DNA of 64,000 nt from Paenibacillus amylolyticus (GTDB lineage: Bacteria; Bacillota; Bacilli; Paenibacillales; Paenibacillaceae). Where the stretch lies: NCBI RefSeq assembly GCF_001570725.1, contig NZ_BCNV01000001.1, positions 1,860,001-1,924,000 of the forward strand, given 5' to 3'. Of this stretch, positions 8,534 through 17,418 are shown piece by piece. A program made the position numbers and the translations under genes. The notes beneath the pieces are model-generated. The model was not told the DNA's origin. It saw only the letters and a program-made list of their open reading frames with translations, and made no database searches. Position 1 is the first letter of the stretch, and each line of letters opens with the position of its first letter.

Positions 8534-10564
8534 ATGAAAATCAAGAAAAAACTTGGTACAGTCAGGAACCGTCTGGTAGCCTCATTTTTAATCGTATTGT
8601 TACTTCCCAGTCTGGTTATCGGAGGATTCGCCTATCTGACCGCCAAACAGCAAGTAGATACACAGCTCGCCAACATGGCCGACACGGACATATCGCTCGT
8701 TAGCAGCATGGTCAACCAATACATACAAGCTAAACAATCAGATGTGGGACTCTTATCCGAATCCATTACATCAACGAATCCGGAAACCGCATTAAAAGCC
8801 TATACCAATAACCATTTGGAGGTCGAATCGGCGATCTTCGTTAACAGCGACGGACAACATGTGTACGCTTCTTCCAGTCAGATCCAGCCAGACAACGATA
8901 AACCTCTGGAGAGCGAATACTATACGAAGGCGATTGCCGCTCCAGGACAGGTTGTTCTGACAGAGCCGTTCACTTCGGAACAGTCGGGTAACACGGTAGT
9001 GACCATAGCGAAAGCGTCCAGTGACAGCAAGTCAGTCGTCGCCGTAACCCTGGATTTAAGCACTCTTCAAGAGACTGTAGGTCAGATCAAAATTGGAGAT
9101 AACGGCTTTGTCGTCATTTTTGGCGCGAATGGCTCTATGATCGTAACTCCACCTTGGGGGACTGAAGGTCCACAGGGTGAGGAAGCGGAAACCGCTAGTG
9201 CAACACCGGTCAACGCTGCTTCCAATGCAGAACAAGACAGCTCTCAAGGTGAGGGAGGACCTGAGACAACGATGTTTGAGGGCGACTCCGGGCAAATTGA
9301 GCAAAGCTCTCCTGAAGGAGAGACACGCCAACTCGTCTATATTACCAATCAGCTTACGGGTTGGAAAATCGCAGGGGATCGCTCGCCGATTGAGATCGTA
9401 GAAGCAGCCAAACCCATCTGGAACAATACTTTGATAGTTGTCTCCGTATTTGCCCTGTTAGGTATAGGGATGACCATCTTGATCGTGTGTTCGATCACCA
9501 AACCGCTCAAAACATTGAATGATGTATCCGGGGAAGTCAGTCGGGGAGATTTGAGCCGAAGTGCATCTATCCATTCGAATGACGAACTGGGTCAGTTGGG
9601 TGATGCCTTCAACCTGATGGTCGGTTCCCTGAATTCCATTGTATCCGAAGTGAAGAATTCGTCTAATCAACTGGTCGCCGCTTCGGAACAGTTATCCGCT
9701 AATGCGGGACAAAGTGCTACGGCAACTGGACATATCGCTGAGACGATTGAACAGATGGCGGAAGGCGCCGACAGACAGGTCGCGCTGGTTGAAGAAAGCC
9801 TGCGTACCATTCATCATGTGGCGGAGCAAATTGGTCGCATCGCCAATAACGCCTCAGCAACAGCTATAGCTACAGAACAGGTTGCAGAGAAATCCAAGGA
9901 AGGCGGACAGGCCATCAATGGCGCTGTAACACAAATGGGAACCATCCACCATTCCGTAGGCCGTGTGTCGGATGGCATTAACCATCTGGTTCAGACTTCG
10001 TTGGAGATCGGGCAAATCATCAAGGTGATCTCCGATATCTCCCGTCAGACCAATTTACTGGCTTTGAATGCGTCCATTGAGGCTGCACGGGCAGGTGAGC
10101 ACGGTAAAGGTTTTGCCGTTGTAGCCAGAGAAGTAGGTGCACTCGCGGAGCAGGCAGCTAATTCAGCGAAGCAAGTGACTACACTAATTGGCAGCATCAA
10201 TGAAGGAATCCAGCATGCGGATCAATCCATGATTGAGGCGATTGGTGAGGTTTCCAAAGGGATGAACGTCATGAATACGGCGGGCCAGCTCTTTGAAGAA
10301 ATCACCTTGTCCGTGGATACGGTGAACAGCAAGGCCAGCGAAGTGTCCACTATGGCCGATGATATCGTTCAAGAAACCTCCCATGTCGTGGCGAAAATCG
10401 AGGACATTTCTCATGTTTCCCGGGAAACGGCGGAAGGAGCACAGACCGTATCTGCGGCAACTGAACAACAGCTTGCTTCAATGCAAGAGATCAGTTCATC
10501 TTCATCTTATCTGGCTCGCATGGCATCACGCCTTCAGGAACTCACGGAAAGGTTCAAAATCTAA
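8534..10564 (+). CDS. Methyl-accepting chemotaxis protein
   Basis: A 676-residue transmembrane chemoreceptor. TM1 spans about 14-36, followed by an extracellular Cache-type sensor domain to about 298, TM2 at about 300-321, HAMP at about 322-375, then the coiled-coil signalling domain with the conserved tip Q505-T-N-L-L-A-L-N-A-S-I-E-A-A-R-A-G-E. It would pass ligand signals to CheA/CheW. The sensor domain holds an unusual Glu/Gln/Ser-rich insert (about 209-262) that looks unstructured. AAGGAG lies shortly before ATG 8534. No other chemotaxis gene is nearby, as is common for Paenibacillus receptors. Confidence 0.92.
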   Translation: MKIKKKLGTVRNRLVASFLIVLLLPSLVIGGFAYLTAKQQVDTQLANMADTDISLVSSMVNQYIQAKQSDVGLLSESITSTNPETALKAYTNNHLEVESAIFVNSDGQHVYASSSQIQPDNDKPLESEYYTKAIAAPGQVVLTEPFTSEQSGNTVVTIAKASSDSKSVVAVTLDLSTLQETVGQIKIGDNGFVVIFGANGSMIVTPPWGTEGPQGEEAETASATPVNAASNAEQDSSQGEGGPETTMFEGDSGQIEQSSPEGETRQLVYITNQLTGWKIAGDRSPIEIVEAAKPIWNNTLIVVSVFALLGIGMTILIVCSITKPLKTLNDVSGEVSRGDLSRSASIHSNDELGQLGDAFNLMVGSLNSIVSEVKNSSNQLVAASEQLSANAGQSATATGHIAETIEQMAEGADRQVALVEESLRTIHHVAEQIGRIANNASATAIATEQVAEKSKEGGQAINGAVTQMGTIHHSVGRVSDGINHLVQTSLEIGQIIKVISDISRQTNLLALNASIEAARAGEHGKGFAVVAREVGALAEQAANSAKQVTTLIGSINEGIQHADQSMIEAIGEVSKGMNVMNTAGQLFEEITLSVDTVNSKASEVSTMADDIVQETSHVVAKIEDISHVSRETAEGAQTVSAATEQQLASMQEISSSSSYLARMASRLQELTERFKI

Positions 10565-10697
10565 AGAGAATGCGATTAATTATAATGAAAACAACATAAT
10601 CTCAAACAAAATCTCCTATTTAGCATATAATAAAGAAGGAGCATCTCATTTTGGCGATGGTGCAATCATTTCTTTATGAATTCAGGGAGAGAAAATC

Positions 10698-11588
10698 ATG
10701 AATATTTTTGAACATCAGATACCTTTGGAAAAAGTGAAATTCAATGAACCGTTAAAAAATCACACGTTTATTAAAATTGGTGGTAACGCAGATATTCTCA
10801 TCCATCCAACAACGATAGACGAAATCACAAAAATCGTAGAGATTGCCAACATACATCAATTGCCTCTGACGGTTATTGGCAAAGGGTCGAACGTCATCAT
10901 TAAAGATGGCGGCATCCGGGGAGTAACGATTTCTCTTAGCCACTTCGATCAAATTAAAGTGAATGAGGACAGCATGATTGCGCAAAGCGGCGTTGATATC
11001 ATTGATGTATCCAGACTTGCTTTGGAGCATAGCTTGACCGGTTTGGAGTTTGCTTGTGGCATTCCCGGCAGCACCGGGGGCGCACTATACATGAATGCCG
11101 GTGCTTATGGCGGTCAGATCGCTGATGTAGTTGAACGTGCAACTGTGATCACCAAAGACGGCACAGTGTTGGAGATCCCGCGAGAAGAGATGAAGTTTGG
11201 TTATCGAAATAGTCTCTTCAAGATGGATCACTATATCATACTGGAGGCCGAATTCGGGCTCAAAAAAGGAAACAAGGAAGATATTGCAGGTAAAATGAAG
11301 GAATTAACGTTCCTGAGAGAATCCAAGCAGCCGCTGGAGTACCCTTCTTGTGGAAGTGTATTTAAACGACCCGAAGGACATTTTGCCGGAAAACTGATTC
11401 AGGATTGCAACTTGCAGGGCACTCGCATTGGAGGGGCTGAAATCTCCATGAAGCACGCAGGTTTTATTGTAAATGTGGATCACGCTACTGCCCAGGATTA
11501 TATGGATCTGATCCAATTTATTCAAAAGAAAGTATATGATACGTTCCATGTTGAATTGGAAACCGAAGTAATTTTTCTGGGAGAATAA
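10698..11588 (+). CDS. murB: UDP-N-acetylenolpyruvoylglucosamine reductase
   Basis: A 296-residue FAD-dependent enzyme that reduces enolpyruvyl-UDP-GlcNAc to UDP-MurNAc in peptidoglycan synthesis. FAD-binding features are I-G-K-G-S-N-V-I and the G-I-P-G-S-T-G-G-A-L-Y-M-N-A-G-A-Y-G-G block. The active-site S-C-G-S-V-F-K-R-P provides the proton-donating Ser, and the C-terminal Glu lies in E-L-E-T-E-V. Its size and the lack of an insert fit type II MurB, normal for Bacillota. AGGGAGAG precedes ATG 10698. It is a single gene ended by a hairpin at 11607; Paenibacillus genomes often carry additional murB copies, which cannot be checked here. Confidence 0.93.
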   Translation: MNIFEHQIPLEKVKFNEPLKNHTFIKIGGNADILIHPTTIDEITKIVEIANIHQLPLTVIGKGSNVIIKDGGIRGVTISLSHFDQIKVNEDSMIAQSGVDIIDVSRLALEHSLTGLEFACGIPGSTGGALYMNAGAYGGQIADVVERATVITKDGTVLEIPREEMKFGYRNSLFKMDHYIILEAEFGLKKGNKEDIAGKMKELTFLRESKQPLEYPSCGSVFKRPEGHFAGKLIQDCNLQGTRIGGAEISMKHAGFIVNVDHATAQDYMDLIQFIQKKVYDTFHVELETEVIFLGE

Positions 11589-11606
11589 CTTGATAAATGA
11601 CTTGAG

Positions 11607-11630
11607 AGGTCGCCTATGGCGGCCTTTTTT
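11607..11630 (+). terminator. Intrinsic terminator (AGTCGCC family, copy 2)
   Basis: Stem AGGTCGCC (11607-11614), loop TAT, GGCGGCCT (11618-11625), then Ts. Nearly the same sequence as the copy at 12487. Confidence 0.87.
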
Positions 11631-11734
11631 GATTGTGGGGATTGCACGAAATCAAGTGCCTGTATGCTAATTATGGTAATATTAGAATGATTTTGTTTAA
11701 TATTTCATCGTTATCATAAGGAGTGTATATTGAG

Positions 11735-12430
11735 GTGTCCAAACGTAACATAAGAATTGTACTAATCGCGGCAATGGTGATTTTACTGTCGCTCTTGTCA
11801 GTCTTTACGTATATGTATATGAATGAACGAGCTGGCGGGTTAGCTGATCGACGGATCTCCAAAGTTTGGGGATTGAATGAACCTATACGTATACCTATAG
11901 CGAACAGTCCTGAGGGGGCAGTTCAGGAATTTAGAGGCGAATTTTACAACCCCGATTTCATTCATCAGGAAGCTGTGGATGGGGGCATGATTTTGTTTAC
12001 GCACAAAAAGAGTCGGGAAAATAGCAGTAATCTTCAGATGGAGTATGTTCGCAAGAACATTTTCGGATGGAAATGGGTATGGGGTGGAGGGTATTCCGTC
12101 AGCGAGGCTACAGAAGGCGAGTTTGCTTTAGATTATATGAGTATTCCGACACTGGACCAAGTCTCCACTCCGTTTCCGATGTTATTTGGTAATATTCAAG
12201 ACTCTTCCATTAAACGTATATCCGTGGAGACACAGGAAAATGAAACAATAATCGCAACCGATGCGAAACTGGTTGAGGTGAGTCATGGACATCTAATCTG
12301 GTATGTTTTCCTTCCTCCGTCAGCGGCTATCCCGTATGTGATTAAGGGATTTAATGAAGAAGGGAAGCTAATTACCAATAAACAAATTAAAGATGCCAAT
12401 GACAGCGGATCGTTAACTCTGAGGAAATGA
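11735..12430 (+). CDS. Membrane-anchored protein of unknown function
   Basis: About 231 residues that I do not recognise. A single hydrophobic helix (about residues 5-29, rich in Leu, Ile and Val) is followed by a soluble extracytoplasmic part with several Trp/Gly-rich stretches (F-G-W-K-W-V-W-G-G-G). It is probably a type II membrane protein. The start is GTG 11735 with AAGGAG at 11718-11723; an in-frame GTG at 11723 overlaps that site. It stands alone between two terminators of the same family, downstream of murB and upstream of the sugar locus. No catalytic motif is visible. Confidence 0.7.
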   Translation: MSKRNIRIVLIAAMVILLSLLSVFTYMYMNERAGGLADRRISKVWGLNEPIRIPIANSPEGAVQEFRGEFYNPDFIHQEAVDGGMILFTHKKSRENSSNLQMEYVRKNIFGWKWVWGGGYSVSEATEGEFALDYMSIPTLDQVSTPFPMLFGNIQDSSIKRISVETQENETIIATDAKLVEVSHGHLIWYVFLPPSAAIPYVIKGFNEEGKLITNKQIKDANDSGSLTLRK

Positions 12431-12698
12431 GATAGGGACTATCAAAGACATTAAGTCAAAAGTAAACAACACCATAATCGTTTCAGAGGTCGCCTTTGGC
12501 GGCCTTTTTTTGTTGCCAAAGTAGTACCAACCATTCCGCCAACGAATGAACCGATCCTGCAAACCCGCGTCGCGCAAGCGATTGGCTCATGCTATGGCTG
12601 ATTGAACGATTGTTGCTGACCCCGCTCTCCCTTAACATGTGAACAGAGGAGCCTGCTCGTCATTCACCATCATTTTGTCAAAGGGGGCCCGCGATCGT
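12431..12698. other. Intergenic region before the carbohydrate locus
   Basis: It holds the terminator at 12487-12511. The rest has no clear ORF or strong sigma-A promoter by eye; GATTG-containing direct half-repeats lie near 12580-12620. The promoter of the 15-kb operon must lie here but I cannot place it. Confidence 0.5.
12487..12511 (+). terminator. Intrinsic terminator (AGTCGCC family, copy 3)
   Basis: Stem AGGTCGCC (12487-12494), loop TTT, GGCGGCCT (12498-12505), then seven Ts. Confidence 0.87.
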
Positions 12699-13658
12699 AT
12701 GGCTGAGCTGTCGGAAACATCAACGTTGCAACCCGGGGTTATAGTCAACAAACCCGTCAAACCAAGTTATCTGCGTAACATTCGAAAACACTGGATGCTG
12801 TATGTCATGATCCTGCCCGGTATTTTGTTCTATATTATTTTCAAGTACATCCCACTGGGCGGAAGCGTGATCGCATTTCAGAACTTTCAGATTATGAAAG
12901 GTATATGGAGCAGCCCATGGGTAGGCCTGGATAACTTCAAGTTTATTTTTACGTATCAGGATTTCTATCATGTGCTTCGAAATACAGCTCTGATTGCCTT
13001 ATACAAACTGGTGATCGGATTTCCTGCTCCCATCCTGCTGGCGCTATTGTTCAACGAAGTGAGAAAAATGCTTGCCAAACGCTTTTTGCAAAGCCTGTTC
13101 TATCTGCCTCATTTTCTCTCCTGGGTTGTTGTCGGGGGGATCGTGTTTGAGGTGCTAGCCTCGGGTGGTTTTGTAAACGCTGTCCGTGGATGGTTCGGGT
13201 TCGAGCCGATCCTGTATATGCAGCAGGAGCAATATTTTCGACCTATCGTCGTCCTGTCCTCTATCTGGAAAGAGGTGGGTTGGGGAACAATCATCTATCT
13301 TGCTGCGGTAAGTGGCATTGACCCTACGCAATATGAAGCGGCAGTGATGGATGGAGCAAATCGTTGGAAACAGACAATATACATTACACTACCTGCGTTA
13401 TTCCCAACGATCCTGACGCTGTTCCTGCTGAATATCGGCAATTTTCTGGAACTTGGCTTTGATCAGATCTATAACCTGCTGACACCGATGACCTACTCGG
13501 TAGGGGATATCATTGAAACGTATGTATACCGCTCTGGTGTACTGCAAGGGCAATATAGCGTAACAACAGCCATTGGTCTATTCCAGTCAGTGATCGGCTT
13601 TATTCTGCTCTGGGTCTTCAATCGGCTTGCGAGAAAATCAGGAGAGGGGTTGTGGTAA
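12699..13658 (+). CDS. Carbohydrate ABC transporter permease (LplB-like)
   Basis: A 319-residue inner-membrane permease, first gene of the carbohydrate locus. It has six hydrophobic segments and the EAA loop E-A-A-V-M-D-G-A-N-R-W near residues 220-230, which docks to the ATPase. This type pairs with YtcP/LplC and an LplA binding protein; the ATPase (MsmX-type) is normally shared and encoded elsewhere, and none is seen here. I use ATG 12699 with AAAGGGGGC upstream; a GTG at 12639 in frame adds 20 residues without support. The stop TAA overlaps the next start. Confidence 0.88.
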   Translation: MAELSETSTLQPGVIVNKPVKPSYLRNIRKHWMLYVMILPGILFYIIFKYIPLGGSVIAFQNFQIMKGIWSSPWVGLDNFKFIFTYQDFYHVLRNTALIALYKLVIGFPAPILLALLFNEVRKMLAKRFLQSLFYLPHFLSWVVVGGIVFEVLASGGFVNAVRGWFGFEPILYMQQEQYFRPIVVLSSIWKEVGWGTIIYLAAVSGIDPTQYEAAVMDGANRWKQTIYITLPALFPTILTLFLLNIGNFLELGFDQIYNLLTPMTYSVGDIIETYVYRSGVLQGQYSVTTAIGLFQSVIGFILLWVFNRLARKSGEGLW

Positions 13659-14530
13659 TGATCAAGCAGACGATTGGAGAAAAGCTGTTCCAAACCGCCA
13701 ATTACATTTTCCTGACGCTTGCAGCCTTTACGATGCTCCTTCCATTGCTGCATCTGCTTGCCGTTTCCCTAAGTTCGCCGGTTGCAGCAGACTCCAAAGA
13801 AGTATTTCTGTGGCCTGTCGGTTTTACCTTCGCTTCATGGAAACACATTCTGCAAAGCTCGGGTTTATGGCAATCATTCGGTGTAACCGTATTCATTACG
13901 GTAGTGGGTACTGCGCTTAGTATGTTGTTTTCGGTGCTGACCGCTTTTCCGTTGTCGCGCAAAGAGTTCATGATTCGCAAACAAGTCATGCTGGGCATCG
14001 TGATTACGATGATTTTCAATGCACCGATGATCCCGTTCTTCCTGACCGTGAGGGAGCTGGGCATGATGAATTCCATCTGGTCTCTGATCATTCCTGGTGT
14101 AATTGGTACATTTAATATGGTTATTCTGCGTACCTTTTTCATGAGCTTGCCCAAGGAGCTTGATGACACAGCAAGAATCGACGGTTGTCATGACTTCCGA
14201 ATTTTGTTCCAGATCTATCTGCCGCTATCTAAGCCGGTTCTTGCTACGGTCAGTCTGTTCTATGCGGTAGGATACTGGAATACGTTCCAGCGGGCAGTAT
14301 TGTTCCTTCGTGATCCAGGACTCTGGCCTTTGCAGATGAAGCTGCGAGCATATCTAACTAGCCCGGAAGAACTGGCTCAGGTGAACATGTTCCTAGGTGA
14401 TTACAACTTCAATACAACGACGTTAAAGGCAGCGACGATACTTTTTGCAAGCGTTCCCATAATTTTGGTGTATCCTTATTTACAGAAGTATTTTGTGAAA
14501 GGTTCCTTGCTTGGATCACTGAAAGAATAA
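13658..14530 (+). CDS. Carbohydrate ABC transporter permease (YtcP/LplC-like)
   Basis: A 290-residue second permease of the same importer, with six predicted membrane helices. The EAA-like loop reads D-T-A-R-I-D-G-C-H-D-F (about 169-179). ATG 13658 overlaps the upstream stop (TAATG), so translation is coupled, and an AGGAGAGG site precedes it. With the upstream permease it forms the heterodimeric channel for oligosaccharide import. Confidence 0.88.
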   Translation: MIKQTIGEKLFQTANYIFLTLAAFTMLLPLLHLLAVSLSSPVAADSKEVFLWPVGFTFASWKHILQSSGLWQSFGVTVFITVVGTALSMLFSVLTAFPLSRKEFMIRKQVMLGIVITMIFNAPMIPFFLTVRELGMMNSIWSLIIPGVIGTFNMVILRTFFMSLPKELDDTARIDGCHDFRILFQIYLPLSKPVLATVSLFYAVGYWNTFQRAVLFLRDPGLWPLQMKLRAYLTSPEELAQVNMFLGDYNFNTTTLKAATILFASVPIILVYPYLQKYFVKGSLLGSLKE

Positions 14531-14553
14531 ACCATGTTCAGGGGGATGATTCC

Positions 14554-16092
14554 ATGAGAAAACAACTGACCCGCAAGATGATGCCGCTGATGCTCAGTCT
14601 AGCCATGCTGTTGGCCGCAGGATGTGGCTCGGCTACTACTAATTCCGGAAATGACGGTGGTAACGGCGAAGGCAGTGGTGGAGCTGTAAAAGTCAAAGTA
14701 TTCAAAAGCCATATGGGTGTCGGCAGCTTGCCAACTGCGGATAATCCACATGTGAAATACATCGCTGAACAGACAGGAGTCCAGTATGAACTCATTACAA
14801 CGCCTCCGGGTTCGGAGCCATCCGAATACTTGAACCTGATGATTGCCTCGGATGAACTGCCCGATATCCTGCGCCCGATTGGAGGCATTGAGCAGACGCT
14901 GATTCAGCAGGGAGGCGCGTTGCCACTGGATGAACTGCTACCTGAATATGCACCGCATGTGTGGGAAAGTATTCCACAGGAAGCTTGGGATATCGTACGC
15001 TCTGCTTCCCCTGATGGCAAAATCTATTATGTGCCCAAGGTATTCCTTGTGCCTGAACGTGCACCGTTAATACGTCAGGATTGGGTGGATAAGGTGGGCT
15101 TGGAGATGCCAAAGACCACTGATGAATATGTGGAGCTGCTCACAGCTTTCCGTGACAAGGACCCGAATGGCAACGGCAAACCGGATGAACTGCCAACAAG
15201 CGGCAGGGAATTCGGCAGATGGATGGACCATCTGTTCGCGATGTATGGTGTGGCGATGTGGGAAGGATATCCCGAATGGGATGAATACGATGGGAAAATC
15301 CAGTACGCAGGGACTACCGACAATATGAGGGAAGCAATCAAGTTCATTCGCATGTTATATGTGGAAAAACTGCTGGACAATGAAACCTTCTTGAACAAAG
15401 GGGAAGTGTGGCAGGCCAAAATCAATAATAACCTCGTAGGCAGCTGGTATCATTTGCCTGCAAATGTGCGAGATCGGTACAATGCGATGCTGACCCAGGC
15501 TCCAGATGCCTACATTGCAGCAATGCCGTTGCCCAAAGCCGAAGGGTTTGAAGCTTTTGTCACCCAGAAGAGTATGGGTGAACCGGAATGGATGATCCCA
15601 GCCACCAAACAGGATAATGCGCCAAATGCGCTGAAGCTGCTGGATTTCTTCTATAATCCTGAAAATGATGAGTTCGGTCGCTTCGGTCTCGAAGGTGAGC
15701 AGCATGAAGTCCAGGATGGACGCAAAGTCATTCTTCCACCTGCTGACAACAAACCGCTTGCCTTGGGTATGAAGAATCTGACCACAGCAGAAGACATGAA
15801 CAAGCGGATTGAAGAGACATATCCGGAAGATCAGCAGCAAATGGTCAAAGACATGTTCGAAGTCAGCACTGCCGATGCACGGCAAATTGCAGGTGACGGT
15901 CTGCCAGCCTCTGTGTATGAAGGTTTTCCTGATATCCAGTCTCACAAGTTGTTTCAAGAGGTATTGACCAAGATTGTCATCGGCGAGCTGCCGATCGAGG
16001 CTTATGATGAATATGTGAAGAAATGGAATGCTTCCGGGGGAGAAGTGGTCACCCAGCGTGTACAGGAATGGTATGAGAAGGTGAGAAAATGA
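14554..16092 (+). CDS. Extracellular solute-binding lipoprotein (LplA-like)
   Basis: A 512-residue sugar-binding lipoprotein of the importer. The signal peptide ends in the lipobox L-A-A-G-C with lipidated C24, followed by a Gly/Asn/Ser-rich linker. The length and the E-W-M-I-P-A and D-F-F-Y-N-P motifs fit the long LplA-type binding proteins that Paenibacillus uses for large oligosaccharides. It has a C-terminal overlap (ATGA, 16089-16092) with the dehydrogenase gene. The ligand is probably the oligosaccharide that the downstream GH105/GH95 enzymes act on. Confidence 0.88.
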   Translation: MRKQLTRKMMPLMLSLAMLLAAGCGSATTNSGNDGGNGEGSGGAVKVKVFKSHMGVGSLPTADNPHVKYIAEQTGVQYELITTPPGSEPSEYLNLMIASDELPDILRPIGGIEQTLIQQGGALPLDELLPEYAPHVWESIPQEAWDIVRSASPDGKIYYVPKVFLVPERAPLIRQDWVDKVGLEMPKTTDEYVELLTAFRDKDPNGNGKPDELPTSGREFGRWMDHLFAMYGVAMWEGYPEWDEYDGKIQYAGTTDNMREAIKFIRMLYVEKLLDNETFLNKGEVWQAKINNNLVGSWYHLPANVRDRYNAMLTQAPDAYIAAMPLPKAEGFEAFVTQKSMGEPEWMIPATKQDNAPNALKLLDFFYNPENDEFGRFGLEGEQHEVQDGRKVILPPADNKPLALGMKNLTTAEDMNKRIEETYPEDQQQMVKDMFEVSTADARQIAGDGLPASVYEGFPDIQSHKLFQEVLTKIVIGELPIEAYDEYVKKWNASGGEVVTQRVQEWYEKVRK

Positions 16093-17417
16093 AAAAAAGA
16101 TATGCTCTATGTGGAGTTAGCGGCAGAGCATTGGGACAATTTGCAAAACCAATTCATGAGCTGTTTAACCATAATTCAGAGGTTGTCGCGCTGTTGGATA
16201 CTGATCCTGCACGGTTTGAAGTCTATCGCGTCCGTTTTCCTGAGCACACAGAAGTAGCGGTATATGGCGCTTCGGATTTCGGGGTCATGGTCGATGAGAC
16301 TCGGCCTGACTGTATCATCGTGGCTGGCAGGGACGATACTCATGCCCACTATATTGTCGCCGCGTTGGAGCGGGATCTCGATGTTATCACCGAAAAGCCG
16401 ATGACGACTACAGGCGCTGATGCCAGACGCATTCTGGAAGCAGAAGCAAGGAGTAAGGGCAACGTTACCGTAACGTTCAATTATCGGTATATGCCGATCC
16501 ACATGCGCATCAAGGAATTGATTCAGGAGGGGAGACTCGGTCGCATCACTTCCATCGACCTTAACTGGTATATCGATACCCATCACGGCTCCAGTTATTT
16601 TAAACGGTGGAACCGTGAACGGGCATTCTCAGGCGGTCTGTCTGTCCATAAAAGTACCCATCACTTTGATCTGGTCCAGTGGTGGATCAATCAAAAGCCA
16701 GTTGAAGTTTTTGCCTATGGGGCACTGAACTATTATGGGGCTGAAGGCGAATGGAATCCGGCACAGGAGGACGGAAGACATTGCCGTACATGCAATGTCT
16801 CAGAAGATTGCGCCTATTATTCCCGTTGGACGTCCCGCAGTCGTCAGATTCGGGTGCCGGATGACCACCTGAACCAACTCAGTACAGTAAGTCAGAAGGA
16901 GTTTCCGTACACTTCATACCGCCCCGACCAGTGTATCTTCGATTCCACTATTAAGATTGAAGATACGTACGCCGCAACCGTGAAATATAGCGGGGGTGCG
17001 CTGATGAGTTATTCGGTCAATTTCTCTCTTCCTTACGAGGGTTACCGTCTGGCGGTAAATGGTACGAAGGGGCGTCTTGAAACACTGGAGTATCATATGC
17101 CCGCCCGGACGCCTTTTCCCACACCCGTCCAGACAATCGATTACTTTCCGCTCTTTGGTTCAAAAGAGACGATTCATGTTGTTCATCGTGAAGGCGGGCA
17201 TGGAGGAGGAGATCCACTGCTGCTGGAGGATATTTTCCTCGGCGAAGATAAGAGACGCCCTTACCGAATTCTGTCTGGCGCTGAAGATGGGGCTTATTCC
17301 GTTGCCGCTGGAGAAGCAGTGTGGCGATCTGTGGAAGAGCATCGGCCTATTTCCATAGACGAAGTGCTGGGTGGTTGGAACAGCAGCGTGCCCACGCACA
17401 AAGGGAGGGAGAAGTGA
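16089..17417 (+). CDS. Gfo/Idh/MocA-family oxidoreductase
   Basis: A 442-residue NAD(P)-dependent sugar or sugar-acid dehydrogenase. The N-terminal Rossmann domain starts with G-V-S-G-R-A-L-G, and the E-K-P-M motif (about 98-101) supplies the conserved Lys. The C-terminal alpha/beta domain carries H-x-x-x-H-H-F-D-L-V-Q-W, a typical active-site stretch. A Cys-rich segment, H-C-R-T-C-N-V-S-E-D-C (about 235-245), could form a structural metal site; related enzymes of this size carry it too. It starts within the stop codon of the binding-protein gene. It may oxidise a monosaccharide released by the locus. Confidence 0.86.
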   Translation: MKKRYALCGVSGRALGQFAKPIHELFNHNSEVVALLDTDPARFEVYRVRFPEHTEVAVYGASDFGVMVDETRPDCIIVAGRDDTHAHYIVAALERDLDVITEKPMTTTGADARRILEAEARSKGNVTVTFNYRYMPIHMRIKELIQEGRLGRITSIDLNWYIDTHHGSSYFKRWNRERAFSGGLSVHKSTHHFDLVQWWINQKPVEVFAYGALNYYGAEGEWNPAQEDGRHCRTCNVSEDCAYYSRWTSRSRQIRVPDDHLNQLSTVSQKEFPYTSYRPDQCIFDSTIKIEDTYAATVKYSGGALMSYSVNFSLPYEGYRLAVNGTKGRLETLEYHMPARTPFPTPVQTIDYFPLFGSKETIHVVHREGGHGGGDPLLLEDIFLGEDKRRPYRILSGAEDGAYSVAAGEAVWRSVEEHRPISIDEVLGGWNSSVPTHKGREK

Positions 17418-17418
17418 C

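Noticed and set aside
15355..15957. 200-codon open frame on the minus strand
   Set aside because: It is antisense to the LplA-like lipoprotein gene, has no ribosome site, and the opposite strand has clear domain motifs.
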